Shown here: piece by piece, positions 37,639 through 50,816 of the stretch | Layout: each line of letters opens with the position of its first letter | Position numbering within the stretch: position 1 is the stretch's first letter | Assembly: GCA_051453625.1 (NCBI GenBank) | Contig: JBOZIK010000001.1 | Span: 70,822,099-70,886,098 of the forward strand | Source of the DNA: Welwitschia mirabilis | Lineage: Eukaryota; Gnetophyta; Gnetopsida; Welwitschiales | Length of the DNA stretch: 64,000 bases | Reading direction: 5' to 3' | Translations under genes and position numbers: made by a program | Notes under the pieces: model-generated | Database searches by the model: none | What the model saw: only the letters and a program-made list of their open reading frames with translations | What the model was told of the DNA's origin: nothing

Positions 37639-40004
37639 TATAACACCATATCTTTATTCATCCTAATTAAGTACTACCTTTTTCTCTCTCTTTCTTTATT
37701 CTTTAATATTGTTACCTATTAGACAGAACAGAATGTAGGATTAAGTTTTGCTTATTTTTTAATTAGTATTTTTATATTTGAAGAAAAAATTATCATATTG
37801 TTACTATATATTTATCTATAATTAATTCCTAGACTATTTTTATTTATAAATAATAGTAATGTTATAAGTTTGTGTCATCTACTTATTCCTAGTTTTTCAT
37901 CACATAGAAAGGTATATCTTGTAAATAATTGAGAAGACATAAACTTATTATAAACATATATGAATAGCCAATATAATAAGAGGTTGCAACTCTTATTAAT
38001 AAAATTCTAACTCAATATCTGACCACTATTAGATGTGAGTTGGTTTTACTTTATGTTTTAAACTATACAAACATGACTGAGTTCAAATTTATAGGATTTT
38101 ACTTCATCTTGATATACTCTAATATAAGTGATAGGTGGTATGTGAGTTTGATGCATGCTTATGAATAATCCCAACTTCCTTGAAACATCTCTAGATGGTG
38201 TAACATGATTTATCGATGTCAAAGACTTGAGATATTAAGTTGAAGTAAGTTTATACATAAGTAGGGTAGAAACATAATGATCAAATCCACTTCCAAAATG
38301 TTATTATTAAAATGAAGAAAAAATAAAATGCAATGAAATCCACTGTGGTAATAAAATCCAGGTATGGGGATGAACATTATTAGGATTATCTTCATTTAGC
38401 CCTATTCAATGATACACTATACAAATGCATGCATATAATTCTAACTAATGTGAATATTTAATGAATTATTTACCTAACATTTTATTAAAAAATATCATAA
38501 AATAGAAAAATAATCATATTAGAACAGCTCTATATTCAAAATTACAATAGTGAAAATCTAAATAAGAGAAATATTATTTTATTTTTTATCTAAATAAATG
38601 AAGTATTATTTTATTTCTTTATTTTAGTAATAATAGAACTATTCAAAATGTATCAAATCATATCTTAATAATACACTTAANNNNNNNNNNNNNNNNNNNN
38701 NNNNNNNNNNNNNNNNNNNNNNNNNNNNNNNNNNNNNNNNNNNNNNNNNNNNNNNNNNNNNNNNNNNNNNNNNNNNNNNNNNNNNNNNNNNNNNNNNNNN
38801 NNNNNNNNNNNNNNNNNNNNNNNNNAAACTCACATGGCTATATCATAAGTCAAGAAAATTAGTAATAAATCAAAGACTATTTATGTTACTTAAACTACTA
38901 AGATAAAAACTCTTACAAGCATGCACATTTAAAGTAAGATAAATGAAAAAGGTAAAAGACATGTTTTTCCTAATAAAATATTAATCTTAAGTAATCTAAC
39001 ATAAGGATAATGATAAAAACTTATCTTATGTACTTAAATTCCCTATAAAATTTTATGTAACAAATTTCTCTATAATTTAGAATATTTATTATAACATTTT
39101 TGGGCTCTAAGAAGACATCATAGTCAAAGAAATAATAATTAGTTAATTATGAAGTAAAAAAGTAAGCCATAGTAGTTTTTCATCAACTAGACACATAATA
39201 AGATCCTCATAATCTAACTTATACTATGTTTGAATTCTAAAAACATTATTTCTAATAATTTTATTTAAGATTAAAATCTATCAAATTTTCTAAAATTATA
39301 GTCCTACTGCACTGCATGAAAATGATCATAACTTCCAAAATACTTTTATTTTTTAATTAATTCAAGATTTTTTGAAAAGATTATTTAATTCTATATAGCT
39401 TAGGATGTTCAAGTTTATAGATATTATATCTAATAATTAGAAAAAACAAATTAATTTCTTACTATTTTCTACATTTATTTCCTAATGTATTATAAGAAAT
39501 CATTTTTTAAAAATTATTACACATTAAAAAATTACTATTTTTACATTTTCACATTGATAACATAATTTTAGAGCTACATGAAAAATTTTACTAATTTACA
39601 CCTACTAATTAATAAACTATGATTTTTTTATCCTATGCCTATATTTTGGAAATTTAACTTTAGCTATAAGAAATATGGTAAAGTTTACAACTAGTTATGT
39701 AATAGTTTATATTAGTAAATTAATAAATATAATAGCTAAAATACTTATTCATAAAATATTTTAACTAAATTTACTAATACAAATTAATATAAAAATAAAT
39801 TAAATTAATTTAAAAGAAAAATATTTACTATGAGCCTTAGAATTACCATGAAGGATACTAATCTAAAAGAGATTTTTGAGGATCAAGATTTATCGGTAAT
39901 TATATGTGCATAAATTATAATGAATGGAAAATATATTATTATGTACATTAATACAAAATAATTATGAGTACTCAAGTGTATGGTGAATTACTAAAGTGAT
40001 CACT
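37639..40004 (-). repeat. Repeat X, right-arm copy (inverted)
   Basis: Inverted match of 8,938-10,798 and of 61,422-62,769. The plus-strand start TATAACACC corresponds to TGTAACACC, a common LTR start of chromoviruses. No gene. Contains a 145-N gap at 38,681-38,825. Confidence 0.5.
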
Positions 40005-40867
40005 TGATCATAATTATCCATTAGTAAGCTCAATCACCAAGCATAAGAGACCCATTATATCTTCTCACATCTTAGTGAGGGTGAATGGGAGAAAATATCA
40101 ATCACCAAGAATAAGAGACCCATTAGTAAACTCAATCACCAAGCATAAGAGACCCATTCTATCTGTTCACACCTTACTGAGAGCGAATGGGAGAAAATAT
40201 CATAATTTTATAATATATCATAAATAGTGATCTAATGCAAGTATTACATCATTTTAGTAAGATATTAAAAGAGACCATATGAATAATATAAATGAAGAGC
40301 TTACTTGGAAATATTAATAAGTCCTTAATAGTTAAATATTGATGAAGATACAAGCTTAAGAGCTCTTAAGCTCCAACATCCACAAGTAAGAAAATGAAAG
40401 AAAAGGAGATGGAAGAAGGAAATGCACTTTTATAGAAAAATTAAAAGTATCTTTTGATAATAAAGGAAAGGATCCCTATATATAGATGAAGAAAGGCATA
40501 TAGCTTAAGATCATAAGGTTACAATGTTTAGTATTAATAAGTGGGATGAGTAATAAGTGATATCAGAGTAAAAAAAAAAAAAAAAAAGATCATATTTATA
40601 ACTCATGTAACTAATTAGACTGAGTAATATTCTTTCTTTAATTACAAAGGTTAATTAAAGGACCTAATAGATATATAATGTATAAAATAAAACTATAACT
40701 AAGAGTTAAGTGACATCCTAGGAAGCTTCTGAGATATGCATTTCAAACAACCCACTATTTATATTAAAATTGAGGGGTTTAAATAACCTTAAAATATAAT
40801 GAAATAGGGAATGATGAGTAATGGAAGAGAAAAATTAGGAAATGGTTTTAACAACCACTTAATTATG

Positions 40868-41861
40868 NNNNNNNNNNNNNNNNNNNNNNNNNNNNNNNNN
40901 NNNNNNNNNNNNNNNNNNNNNNNNNNNNNNNNNNNNNNNNNNNNNNNNNNNNNNNNNNNNNNNNNNNNNNNNNNNNNNNNNNNNNNNNNNNNNNNNNNNN
41001 NNNNNNNNNNNNNNNNNNNNNNNNNNNNNNNNNNNNNNNNNNNNNNNNNNNNNNNNNNNNNNNNNNNNNNNNNNNNNNNNNNNNNNNNNNNNNNNNNNNN
41101 NNNNNNNNNNNNNNNNNNNNNNNNNNNNNNNNNNNNNNNNNNNNNNNNNNNNNNNNNNNNNNNNNNNNNNNNNNNNNNNNNNNNNNNNNNNNNNNNNNNN
41201 NNNNNNNNNNNNNNNNNNNNNNNNNNNNNNNNNNNNNNNNNNNNNNNNNNNNNNNNNNNNNNNNNNNNNNNNNNNNNNNNNNNNNNNNNNNNNNNNNNNN
41301 NNNNNNNNNNNNNNNNNNNNNNNNNNNNNNNNNNNNNNNNNNNNNNNNNNNNNNNNNNNNNNNNNNNNNNNNNNNNNNNNNNNNNNNNNNNNNNNNNNNN
41401 NNNNNNNNNNNNNNNNNNNNNNNNNNNNNNNNNNNNNNNNNNNNNNNNNNNNNNNNNNNNNNNNNNNNNNNNNNNNNNNNNNNNNNNNNNNNNNNNNNNN
41501 NNNNNNNNNNNNNNNNNNNNNNNNNNNNNNNNNNNNNNNNNNNNNNNNNNNNNNNNNNNNNNNNNNNNNNNNNNNNNNNNNNNNNNNNNNNNNNNNNNNN
41601 NNNNNNNNNNNNNNNNNNNNNNNNNNNNNNNNNNNNNNNNNNNNNNNNNNNNNNNNNNNNNNNNNNNNNNNNNNNNNNNNNNNNNNNNNNNNNNNNNNNN
41701 NNNNNNNNNNNNNNNNNNNNNNNNNNNNNNNNNNNNNNNNNNNNNNNNNNNNNNNNNNNNNNNNNNNNNNNNNNNNNNNNNNNNNNNNNNNNNNNNNNNN
41801 NNNNNNNNNNNNNNNNNNNNNNNNNNNNNNNNNNNNNNNNNNNNNNNNNNNNNNNNNNNNN
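40868..41861. other. Assembly gap of 994 N in the small LTR element
   Basis: No clear flank duplication seen, so its true content is unknown. Confidence 0.9.
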
Positions 41862-42849
41862 AAGCATGATTGTATGAGTCTTTTAGCATATTTTCTCTTA
41901 AGAAGAGCCTTTCATCTTCAGTTGGAACTAAGGAAACATCCATCGCTTTCATATGAACTAGAAATCTACAACTAATGCCATCTTCCAATATGAGCAATAA
42001 AATAAGCAATATGCAAGATCCATCTCTAAAAATTAGTAATGGTCTTTAGCTGATTGAGTCAAAGAAGAGTCGCAAAGTAAAATTCATGAGGTGAGAGGAT
42101 TAAACCTATATCTCTATTAGAAAATTAAACCAAATGCAGTGTTGTAGAAGTGATTTTATGTCTCATCAGATTTCAACTCAAGATCAAGGATTCTAAAAGT
42201 CCAAATTCTCAATGAAATACTTTAGATTAGTACTAAGGTTAGGATTTAGATTAATGTTAAGCTTTTGATATTATGACAAAAGCAAATCAGTCATAGAATC
42301 CTTAGATCCATGCTTGTATGAATAAGTTGGATAAATCACAAAGGAGAACATTTCCTCAAGCAGAAGCATTAGAAGATAACATTAAAAGAGTGAAACATGA
42401 TCGAAGAGCTTATCCTTCCTTGTGAAATTCATTTTATAGGTCTTATTATGCATCTTTAGATATCCAATGATGGAGAAATGCTTGTTGCACTTGTTTTAGG
42501 TTTATATTTTTGGGCAATGGCTCTACTTATAGTGATTCCATAGATAAGCGATGGATTTTAATGGCTTAAATTTTTAATGATTGTGGTTGCAAATGTATTT
42601 ATTGACTTTACAAAGGATTCTCACCAATTTTTTTCTTCCAAAGAACTAGAGCTTCCAAGGTTTTTATACTAGTTTTTGTGCACTCTTATGTGCATTTGAA
42701 CATTCATGTCTTACCTAAAACCCTTGTTGCATATCTTAAAGTTAAGATTCATGGTTGAAGAAGTGTCTTTCTTATGTCTAGATGTTTTCAAAGATTTCTT
42801 CTGCAAATCATTTTCGTCTTATTTTTATTTCAAGATCCTCCTAGGTTAT

Positions 42850-42861
42850 GCTCTAATATCA
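42850..42861 (-). other. Primer-binding site (tRNA-iMet) of the small LTR element
   Basis: TGATATTAGAGC on the minus strand, two bases inside the LTR end; differs from TGGTATCAGAGC by one G-to-A and one C-to-T. Confidence 0.75.
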
Positions 42862-43075
42862 TTTGAAGGATCTAATAGACCTGTAATGCATAAAATAGGC
42901 CTATAATTAAGAGTCAAGTAACATTAATTACATATGTCATTTCCTCATTCTATATCCTTATTAATCCTTTATAAGCTCATAAGTAAGTTTAGTCATTCAA
43001 AATGTGCATACAAAAATAAATGCACAAATCTAAAAATTATCATGTGGCATAGTGAGATAAATATTGAAATTGTTA

Positions 43076-44959
43076 TGATGAAATATGGCTACATTGTATC
43101 TATTGTTAATGTATCATAAATATAAAGGTTTCTCTAGGAATATAACTCTTATGTGGTCAAATGTAACTTTTTATCAATAATATTATAACTTCCATTTATA
43201 GTATAGTTCAGTATCATTCTTCCTTAAGAATAAATGTCATGAATTATTGGTAAATCTTAATTACAATTTTTTTTTTTGATAAATCAAGCATAATAATAAT
43301 AAGTATAAGAAACTAAAAATGTATAAGAGAACTAGCATAAATTTAAGAAAATCATAAGTCATTAGTTAAATTCATGTATCTTCTACTATAGCTCAAGCAT
43401 AGGGGTAGAATATCATTCATCATAGACATGAGGCTCACGTAGCTCTAGCTCAAGCATAGTGGCATAATCTTATCCATCATAGATATGAAGATAATGTCTC
43501 CAAGTCATCTAGTATTTAAAATAAGAATATTATAACCATGAATAGTAGGAATCTTCTATGATCCATTAAATAAAACTAAAACTAATTTTTTTATTATGTT
43601 CAAAGTCCTAAAGGATCTATTGAATAAAGGAAATGATCATGTCATGAAATATAAAGATAGATTCAATAAAGTGACTAATAACAACTAGATGTAATATGAA
43701 AAAATCAAAGATATTTCTTGTAGTGATATTAAATTATCCTCTTATAAGTTCTATAGAAATACAAAAAAGTAAAAGATGTTCTTCATCTTATGGGGTGACT
43801 AGATTACATAATCTGCATATTCTCTCTTCTCTGGGCATGTTATTCCATATTTCACTTTTGATTCTAATATGATATGAACTTAATTGAACTTTGCTAATAA
43901 GGTTATGCATATCTATTAGGATTTTTATTATGAGATAGTGAACTAGTAAATCAAACTAATTATGATAAATATGCTTAAATAAAAACTTCTTCCTGTCTTG
44001 TAAATTTCTCTAATAATTTTATTAGGACATGCTGCTTGATGAAACTATGAATCTTAGTGGAACTACTTTGGACATTTTCCTGAGAAATATTCCATTTTCT
44101 TATCAAATTCATTCCTTATAAATACCATCCTTTATATTTTATAGCTCTAAGTATTACTCTTGAAAATGAAAATCTCCAAGAGATCTTAAAATAATAACAT
44201 GCCTTAGTCAATCATTAGCATAGTAAGTATGAAATGATATAAAACTTAATATCAAAGTAATGCATCAAGGAAAGAACCTATAATAGTTTATTATCAAACA
44301 AGTAAATCATACAATCAATGAAAAGTACTCGTTATGATTCATAAGACCTCATGCTAGCTTAAAAGCTAGTCAATCCCTAATTAAAGGATTAGAAGAAACA
44401 CATGATTAAATCTCTAATAATCTCTTGTACTAAATGTCAAATGATGAACGAATTCAAGTGAAGTAAAATAAGGTATTTATAAACCTAAATTATGGCTTCT
44501 AATTAGGGTTTTCAAGTCCTAATGGGATCAATTTTTAGAATGACCAAAGTGTATGTGGTTATCCTTTAGTAAAGGAAACCATTTAAGTTGTTCTTCCTAG
44601 AAAATATTCTACATTTATCATCTAATTTTGGAAATCCCCCAAATGAATTACTTGGGATAAGAAGGTTTAAGAACATAATTATGAACCCATTCTACACATA
44701 GTACATAGTGCAACCACTCCTAGAATTGAAACTACCACTTTTAGAATTAGTACCACTTCTAATAATGCTTGACACAATTCTATAATTCTCTAGACAATGT
44801 AACATCCTATAAAATAATAGTCTTAAAGAAGATAATTAGTAAAACTAGATTTCTATGGCCTTAAGAATAATAAATGCATAAAAGAATTATGATGATCAAT
44901 CAAGCATGTTAATAAGACCTATATTTCTTGACATAGATGTAAATTTGTATGTGTTATCA
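43076..44959 (-). repeat. C-right 3' LTR
   Basis: Inverted counterpart of 6,911-8,233. On the minus strand it runs from TGATAACACATAC (44,959) to TTTCATCA (43,076). About 560 bp longer than the left copy because of the insertion at 43,586-44,150. Confidence 0.6.
43586..44150 (-). mobile_element. 5'-truncated LINE-like fragment with Cys-His zinc motif
   Basis: Absent from the two other copies of this LTR (7,690-7,750 inverted; 61,020-61,080), which align directly across the site. On the minus strand it reads SKVQLSSYHIRIKSEIW, then NNMPREERICRLCNL, then DEEHLLLFC, then a decayed end, and finishes in an A-rich tail (plus-strand T run 43,586-43,592). The C-x2-C ... H-x4-C pattern behind PREERIC resembles, from memory, the C-terminal zinc domain of some non-LTR retrotransposon ORF2 proteins better known from animals. 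Only the last part remains. No clear target duplication found. Confidence 0.5.
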
Positions 44960-45854
44960 TACCCCATAAGAAAGTTTTTGCTAGCTCCTTAGCAACAATG
45001 GTGTATCAAAGATTAGTTAACATAGAAAAAATTGCAAATACATTAATCAAGTAGTAATCAAGAAACGATGAAATATTTCAAGTTCTTTTTAGATAACTTG
45101 AAGTCAAAATTACACTTAATAAAAAAAAAGGGAGAATAAAAAGCATGTACTAAGTGCAAATTCCTCTCCTTCAATCCAAATTAGACTTTATTCTCAAAGT
45201 TTAAAATGTATGAAAAATTAAGTGCAGAAGAAATAATAAGTAAATGGTGCATGTTCTATCAAATTTTAATTATATCTAAAAAGAAAAGTCTAAAAATAAA
45301 ATTTGTAATGCATGAGTAAATTAGAAAATACTAAATGTAAAATAATACAAAAGAAAGACTAAAATCATAATGAATTTTTTATTGTAATGAATTAAATTCC
45401 TAAATCTAAAATGTATGCTGCCTAAAAAATTAGAAAATAACTAAAAAATATGATGAATAAAGGATGAACTATGATTTACAAATGACAAAATGAATGATGA
45501 TTCTATATCAGTTAATTTTTGTGAATTTTTAATGCATATCTAAATGTTAGAAAGACTACGAATGAAATGTAGAATGTCTTAGAAAAATGGGAATTAGTTT
45601 GTATAGGTGAAGGTAGTGGTGTTAGATAGAAAAGATGATGGCACTAACTCTATTAAGAATTATGTCTTGAGTATTACATTACAAAGCCTTAAAACTAAGT
45701 TAAAACATTTCCAATTATGTGTTAATTAAAAAAAACTAAATTATGAAACAGGGATTCATATTAATTTTACATTAAGTATAAAGATTATTAAACAAGAAAA
45801 AATACCATTACAATATAGCTATAAAAATTAAAAAATATGCAAGTGAAGAAGGAT

Positions 45855-45890
45855 GAAAGAGAGAGGGAGGGGAAGGGGGGAGAGAGAGAA
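45855..45890. repeat. Purine-rich GA/GGGG tract
   Basis: Low-complexity G/A run within C-right. The left arm has no equivalent G-rich tract at 6,020-6,060, so it expanded in this copy. Confidence 0.7.
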
Positions 45891-45949
45891 ATTTACTCAT
45901 GGATCTTTTACAAGAAGTTATTTTTTCCAACTATTAATCTATTTTCTCC

Positions 45950-46957
45950 TACTTCTTAGATATATCTTTTTGTTTCTTAGTAATTTTCTTCATCCTCTTT
46001 AATATTTTTATTATCTAAGTCATTTTTGGTTTAGGTACTTACTCTAAGAAGGTATTACTAGAATAAGTGGAGGAATGGAAATGAGTAATAGAAGGAGAAG
46101 TAGAAGAAGGTAAAGAAAAAGAAACTTGAGAACATCACCAATGGATGCTTTTTCCTTTCTTTTTGTATTAAATGAAGAATAAATAAAGGAAGGAACTTGA
46201 GAAGAAGAAGGACTTCTTTAAGAAAGTTTTTTTTTCTTATTGAATTTTACAAAGAACTCTTGGAATCCAATCTTCATTCTTATACTTACTAAAATAGATA
46301 AGGTAATAGTTTCTATGAAGGTTTTATCCCATCCCTGAAAATAGAAAGTATGGCCTAAGTCATTATAGATTAAACCTAAACTAAATATGAAAAATTTTAC
46401 TTATATTATTAATACTATTTACTATAGTGATAAATAGACATTTGAATATATCAAAGGGATTACTATCTTGGATTATTATAACCATATCAAGATGGATACT
46501 ATAAGAATCAATCACATGTTATGTAGACAAAAAAGTTTGAATGATAAATTCAAAGAAGTACAAATTAACTCTTGTGAAGGTATCTACAAGGTAATTCTTC
46601 TTTTCTATTTGGTGCATGTTCTACATTGAATGTGACACAAAAAAAAACTAAGGGATTCTGTAAGCATGTAAAATAAATTATTATGATTTTCAACTCACAT
46701 TAATGCTTCTACATTACTAAGTAAAACAATAAAGGAAGTGTGATGAACAAAGGAATAAATTACTCAAGCGTTATCTTTATCTATTATTATATTTTTATCA
46801 AACTTAAAAAGCACTTTTAAAAGTAGTAATTTTCATCCTCCTTCAATAAGTAATTGTAATTTCTTACCTTATTGTTATTAAACAAGAAATGTGTTGAGAG
46901 GATAAGTGATGAGGTGAAAATTTCTTCTTCTAAAAATGCTCTTAATCTTTCACTCAT
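45950..46957 (-). pseudogene. Extra ORF of element C-right
   Basis: Minus-strand copy of the ORF at 4,342-5,830. The ATG at 46,957 opens MSERLRAFLEEEIFTSSLIL. Further on, blocks equal to HVIDSYSIHLDMVIIIQDSN and PFDIFKCLF are seen, the region of the LPTSQ motif in the left copy. It then enters a Ser/Leu/Phe-rich end. Stops and shifts make it a pseudogene. The frame upstream of the ATG (to 47,089) is a hydrophobic low-complexity stretch and probably not coding. Confidence 0.45.
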
Positions 46958-48989
46958 GATGGCTTGTAATAATAGAGCTAAATAAAAAAAAAGAAATGAA
47001 AAGTAAAGAGAGAGGAAAGAGAAAATTAGGAAACTAAAAAATGGATTAGAAAGAAAATAAAAGTTTAGGTTGAATAATAGGATTACCAATGCATTGAGAA
47101 ATTAGAGGATTCTGCAATTAAGATAAAAGTAAAAGATTAATGCTTTTGAAGATAGACAGAATATGGTACTAGTGAGGATAGATAGTGGTAGCACTGTAAC
47201 ATGGATACATAATTTGGATGAATGTGATATATACTACAATAGTATAAGGATTACAAAAAGCATGAGTGGTTGGGATGTGTGTGCTAAAAAAGTATGGGTT
47301 TTATAAAAATTAAGTGTAATTTAAAATATTAAATAACTAATATTCTTATTATTCAGATTGATTTTACCTTGGATTTATACATGAATAGATGTATCAGATC
47401 ATACAAAATAAAATGTGCTTAGTGTGATTTCTTATAGAAGTAAACAAAGGGTTTTGATTTGAAATGGATGATAAAAATACCTCTTCTAGTATTGAAATGA
47501 AAAAGGATTAAATGGATAAATGAAATGACAATATTACCATGAATACTATGAATAAATGAGAAATGATCAATGCAAGCTAATGATCCTATTTTATTTACAT
47601 AATCTTAATGGGTCCTTTACTAAGATAAAGAAAAGTATTGACTTGAAAATTTTTGCAAATCCATAAGTAGTCAAAGAATCTCAAGTGTAATAAATTAAAA
47701 TAAGTAAACAAGTGATCTATCTAATTCCATCTCAATTATATTTCATTTCAGTTCTTCCTTTATAGATAACCAAGTTTCAAGCATTTAATCATATTAAGCA
47801 TTTAGTATTGTGATACTTCATTCAAATATATTTAATATATTGTAAAAAAGGTTTTAGTGCTATAATACTAGTGAGTGTCTGTAGCTTGATGTGAATGAAT
47901 GTACCATAAATGAATTATTAGAGATTCATTTTCAATAGGTATCTATAGTACCGATGTAGTTAGCTAAACCTAATGGAAATAATCATAAAAGAATGTAATA
48001 AAAGATCTTTAAGATTTTTGTTAATTTGTTTTGCTCTTATTACAAGTATTTTTTATATTCATAGCATAAAAAAGAACTATGAGTTCATTAGCCTAATAGA
48101 GAAATTATCTCATCCCCATAAATGCTTTAAAATAAAGAAACATCATGAAAATGAAAAAATTACCTTTTTTCTTGATTCCAAATTGGATATATCTAATGAA
48201 TGCAAATATTAACAAAGAATGAAAAATTCAAAGAACTCGCTAATTAAAAAAAGACCTACAAAATCTCAAGTAAACTCTTAAAAGATAAAATATTTCTTTA
48301 TTTATGGATTAAAGAAAAGATCATTAACTAGGATCATCGAGTCTCATGAATTCATAAGATGATGGAAGGATGAATGAAATCTAAGTTATGAAGGGTTAAA
48401 GTAGTACTAATTTGAATGAGTAAAAACAGATAAAGTGTGGATAGCTTCTATAAAAGGAGAATCCTTCAACACATGTGAAAATCCCATGATACTAATCCCA
48501 GATTAGGAAATTAAATGCAAATCCATTTAATAAAATCAATTTAAGTTTATAAGAAGGGTATTCAATGATGAATAAATAGGAAAATTATAAAGGATTATGA
48601 TTTTTAAACTCAAAGGGATAAGATAAATAATCAAGTGATAAATTCAGCCTAGAAATGTTTTCATGATAATATTCAACATATGAGTTAAAGAGCTTAGAAA
48701 GGATATGTGAAGGGTGCTCATCAATTTTCAAAAATTATAGGTCATAAAAGGACCATCCTATTCCTTTCTCATGATTAACTAATAATTATTTCAAAAACAA
48801 TTTTCATAGATAAAGACATGGATGAAGTAAAAATCAAATAATAAGTAGGATTACCATCAAAATATATTTTAAATCTTCAAGATGAAGGTCCATATAAAGA
48901 GAAGGTTCATTTTAAAAATTGACATGGAAATCATAATCAAAAAAAACATATAGGACATAAAGAAATGTTTTTCTTATAAGAAGAATAAT

Positions 48990-49300
48990 CAAAATCATTA
49001 GCAAGAATTTGAATAAACTCTAGTCCTTCTAAATCATCAGGTTGATCATTGTATTAAATATATTTAATTCAATATTCATGTTATCAAATAAAATATTTAT
49101 AAGATCATCTCTAAAATTGATAAGAATATTATAAGTAATAACAAAAGGTCTTCCTAAGATGATTCAAATAGTATGGGTTTTAGTTTGTTCCATCTCCAAA
49201 ACTATAAAGTTCATAGAAAAGTAGCAATTTTTGTCTTAAATAATCACATATTCTACTATAACCAAGGATGCTTTTAGAGAGTTATAAACTAATTGCAATT
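48990..49300 (-). pseudogene. Aspartic protease remnant of C-right
   Basis: Minus-strand copy of 3,121-3,372, with the same FVVLEMEQTK-like and ILGRPF-like blocks (LGRP codons at 49,146-49,157). No reverse transcriptase follows. Confidence 0.55.
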
Positions 49301-49683
49301 GGATTTTGAAATTTTTAAGATCTTTTAAACCAAGTTTATTATAGACACTGTAAGGTAAAATTTTAACACTATCTCTAAGATCTAATAAGGCTTTTTGAAA
49401 GTTTGTATTTCCAATTGTAATGGCTATGATAGGACAATCTAAATATTTATATATTAGGGGATTTAGTTTTAAATAATGGTAATATTTTATTAATAAAGGA
49501 AAGCCTTATCTTTTACATTCATATTCCTTTTAATAGTATATAGATATTTCAAGGATTTAGCATATGAAGATACTTATTTTATAGCTTTTAAAAGAGGATA
49601 TTTATCTTCATTTTGTTAAAAATTTATAGTACTTCTTGTTATCTCTTAATAAATTTATTTCTTATAAATTATTAAGAAAAACA

Positions 49684-50816
49684 TGTTGTGGTGCATATTC
49701 ATGGTAATGTTATGTCCTTAAATAGATCCTATGAATCACAAATGTATATAGATCTTACACAACACAACATATTAATATACATGAAGTTGGCTCAAATTTT
49801 ATAATCTCGTTAAAGGCATAGGTAAGAATAAAGAGTTTTGATTTTAAAAACTAAACACTATGTAATCTTAAAGTAAAATAAAATAACAATGCAAACATAC
49901 TATGCAAATGAAATAAAGGTATTATTCTAAATGCAACTTCTATCTAATTACCAAATTCACTTGTCATACAGATTAGCCTTGTATAATCTAGATCAATCAA
50001 GGAAAGTCATCACCAGACCAAGACCAACCTAAGCTATCAAGTATGTCAAACAAAATATGAAAACAATGCAAAGTTAATTTAAGAAATAAAATGCAATGTA
50101 CTTAAACTAATAATGTCAACCTCAACAAAGGTTACCCTTATAAACTATATCACTAAAGAAGCTATCAAATGAAGGATATATAGCCTAATACGAAGGAAGA
50201 CATCTCTCTACAATAACAATGAAAGGATCTTTGGACCTTCGATCTTCTATTACAAGAATATTCGATGCAAATAAAGATTAAAATGGAGTCAAGGATAAAG
50301 GAGGTATTTATGACAAAAAAGACTTTAAAAGCGAAAAATATAAATAGATGTGCTAAAAATAATAACAATCATGTAAAAAGATATAAGATACATGGCTATA
50401 GTTTAATGAAGTTTAGTAAAGCATTTATTTGAGGTATCATCCTGCTAATCATCTAAACATTACAAGAGACAGTGCCATATTATAAGAGTTCTATATCAAC
50501 TAATAGATTAATCTAGTAGGAATCCTCCTTAGCTTAAGTGTTTTTATTATCTATATAGTCATATTAATGATTAGATGGATGATGAACTTATGTAAAATAT
50601 TTCTTGTATTGCATTAGTATTTTTTATGGCAGAATTATTGCTTTAGATAAGAAGTATTGTAAATTTCTTTAAGTGCTATCAAATATAATAAAGATTTCAT
50701 GTCTCCATGACATTTGTCTTAGCTCTTCGTTACCATTAAAACTTATAAACTTGTTAAATATCTCATAAAAATACTCATAATACCATATCAAATACATATA
50801 ATTTGGTAGTGCAACA
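49684..50816 (-). repeat. 3' LTR of element B
   Basis: On the minus strand it starts TGTTGCACTACC (50,816), after the purine tract AAGTGAGAGG, and ends CACAACA (49,684). Direct repeat of 56,770-58,035. Two 7-12-7 modules at 50,436-50,461 and 50,578-50,603. Confidence 0.8.

Larger units (their letters stand above)
40656..42923 (-). mobile_element. Small LTR element with 60-bp LTRs and tRNA-iMet primer site
   Basis: Direct repeats of 60 bp at 40,656-40,715 and 42,864-42,923 share most bases; the better copy has TG...CA ends. Both sides have the target duplication TTAAT (40,651-40,655; 42,924-42,928), and the empty site is present at 8,370-8,400 (inverted) and 29,600-29,640. Next to the LTR, on the minus strand, is TGATATTAGAGC (42,861-42,850), two transitions from the tRNA-iMet primer site TGGTATCAGAGC. 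The internal part (994 N included) has no recognised gag or pol; a minus-strand frame near 41,862-42,009 reads MKAMDVSLVPTEDERLFLRE, which I do not recognise. Resembles TRIM/SMART elements or a non-autonomous element carrying foreign sequence. Confidence 0.75.
40005..43075 (-). repeat. D-type LTR, right-arm copy, split by a small LTR element
   Basis: 40,005-40,655 plus 42,924-43,075 match 8,234-8,937 and 29,094-29,770. On the minus strand it ends ATGATCA at 40,005, as in the left copy. Interrupted at 40,656-42,923 by an insertion, and at 43,076 by C-right, which lies at the same LTR position as C-left in the other arm. Confidence 0.6.

Noticed and set aside
40789-42009. Long open frames of 200-400 codons on both strands, here and at other N runs
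   Set aside because: They are open only because they run through N; the readable ends do not support one continuous gene.
41862-42009. Possible similarity of the minus-strand frame to the N-terminus of GH47 alpha-mannosidases (LRE...Y.HA)
   Set aside because: Only about 20 residues, needing two gaps to align; too weak to name a captured gene.
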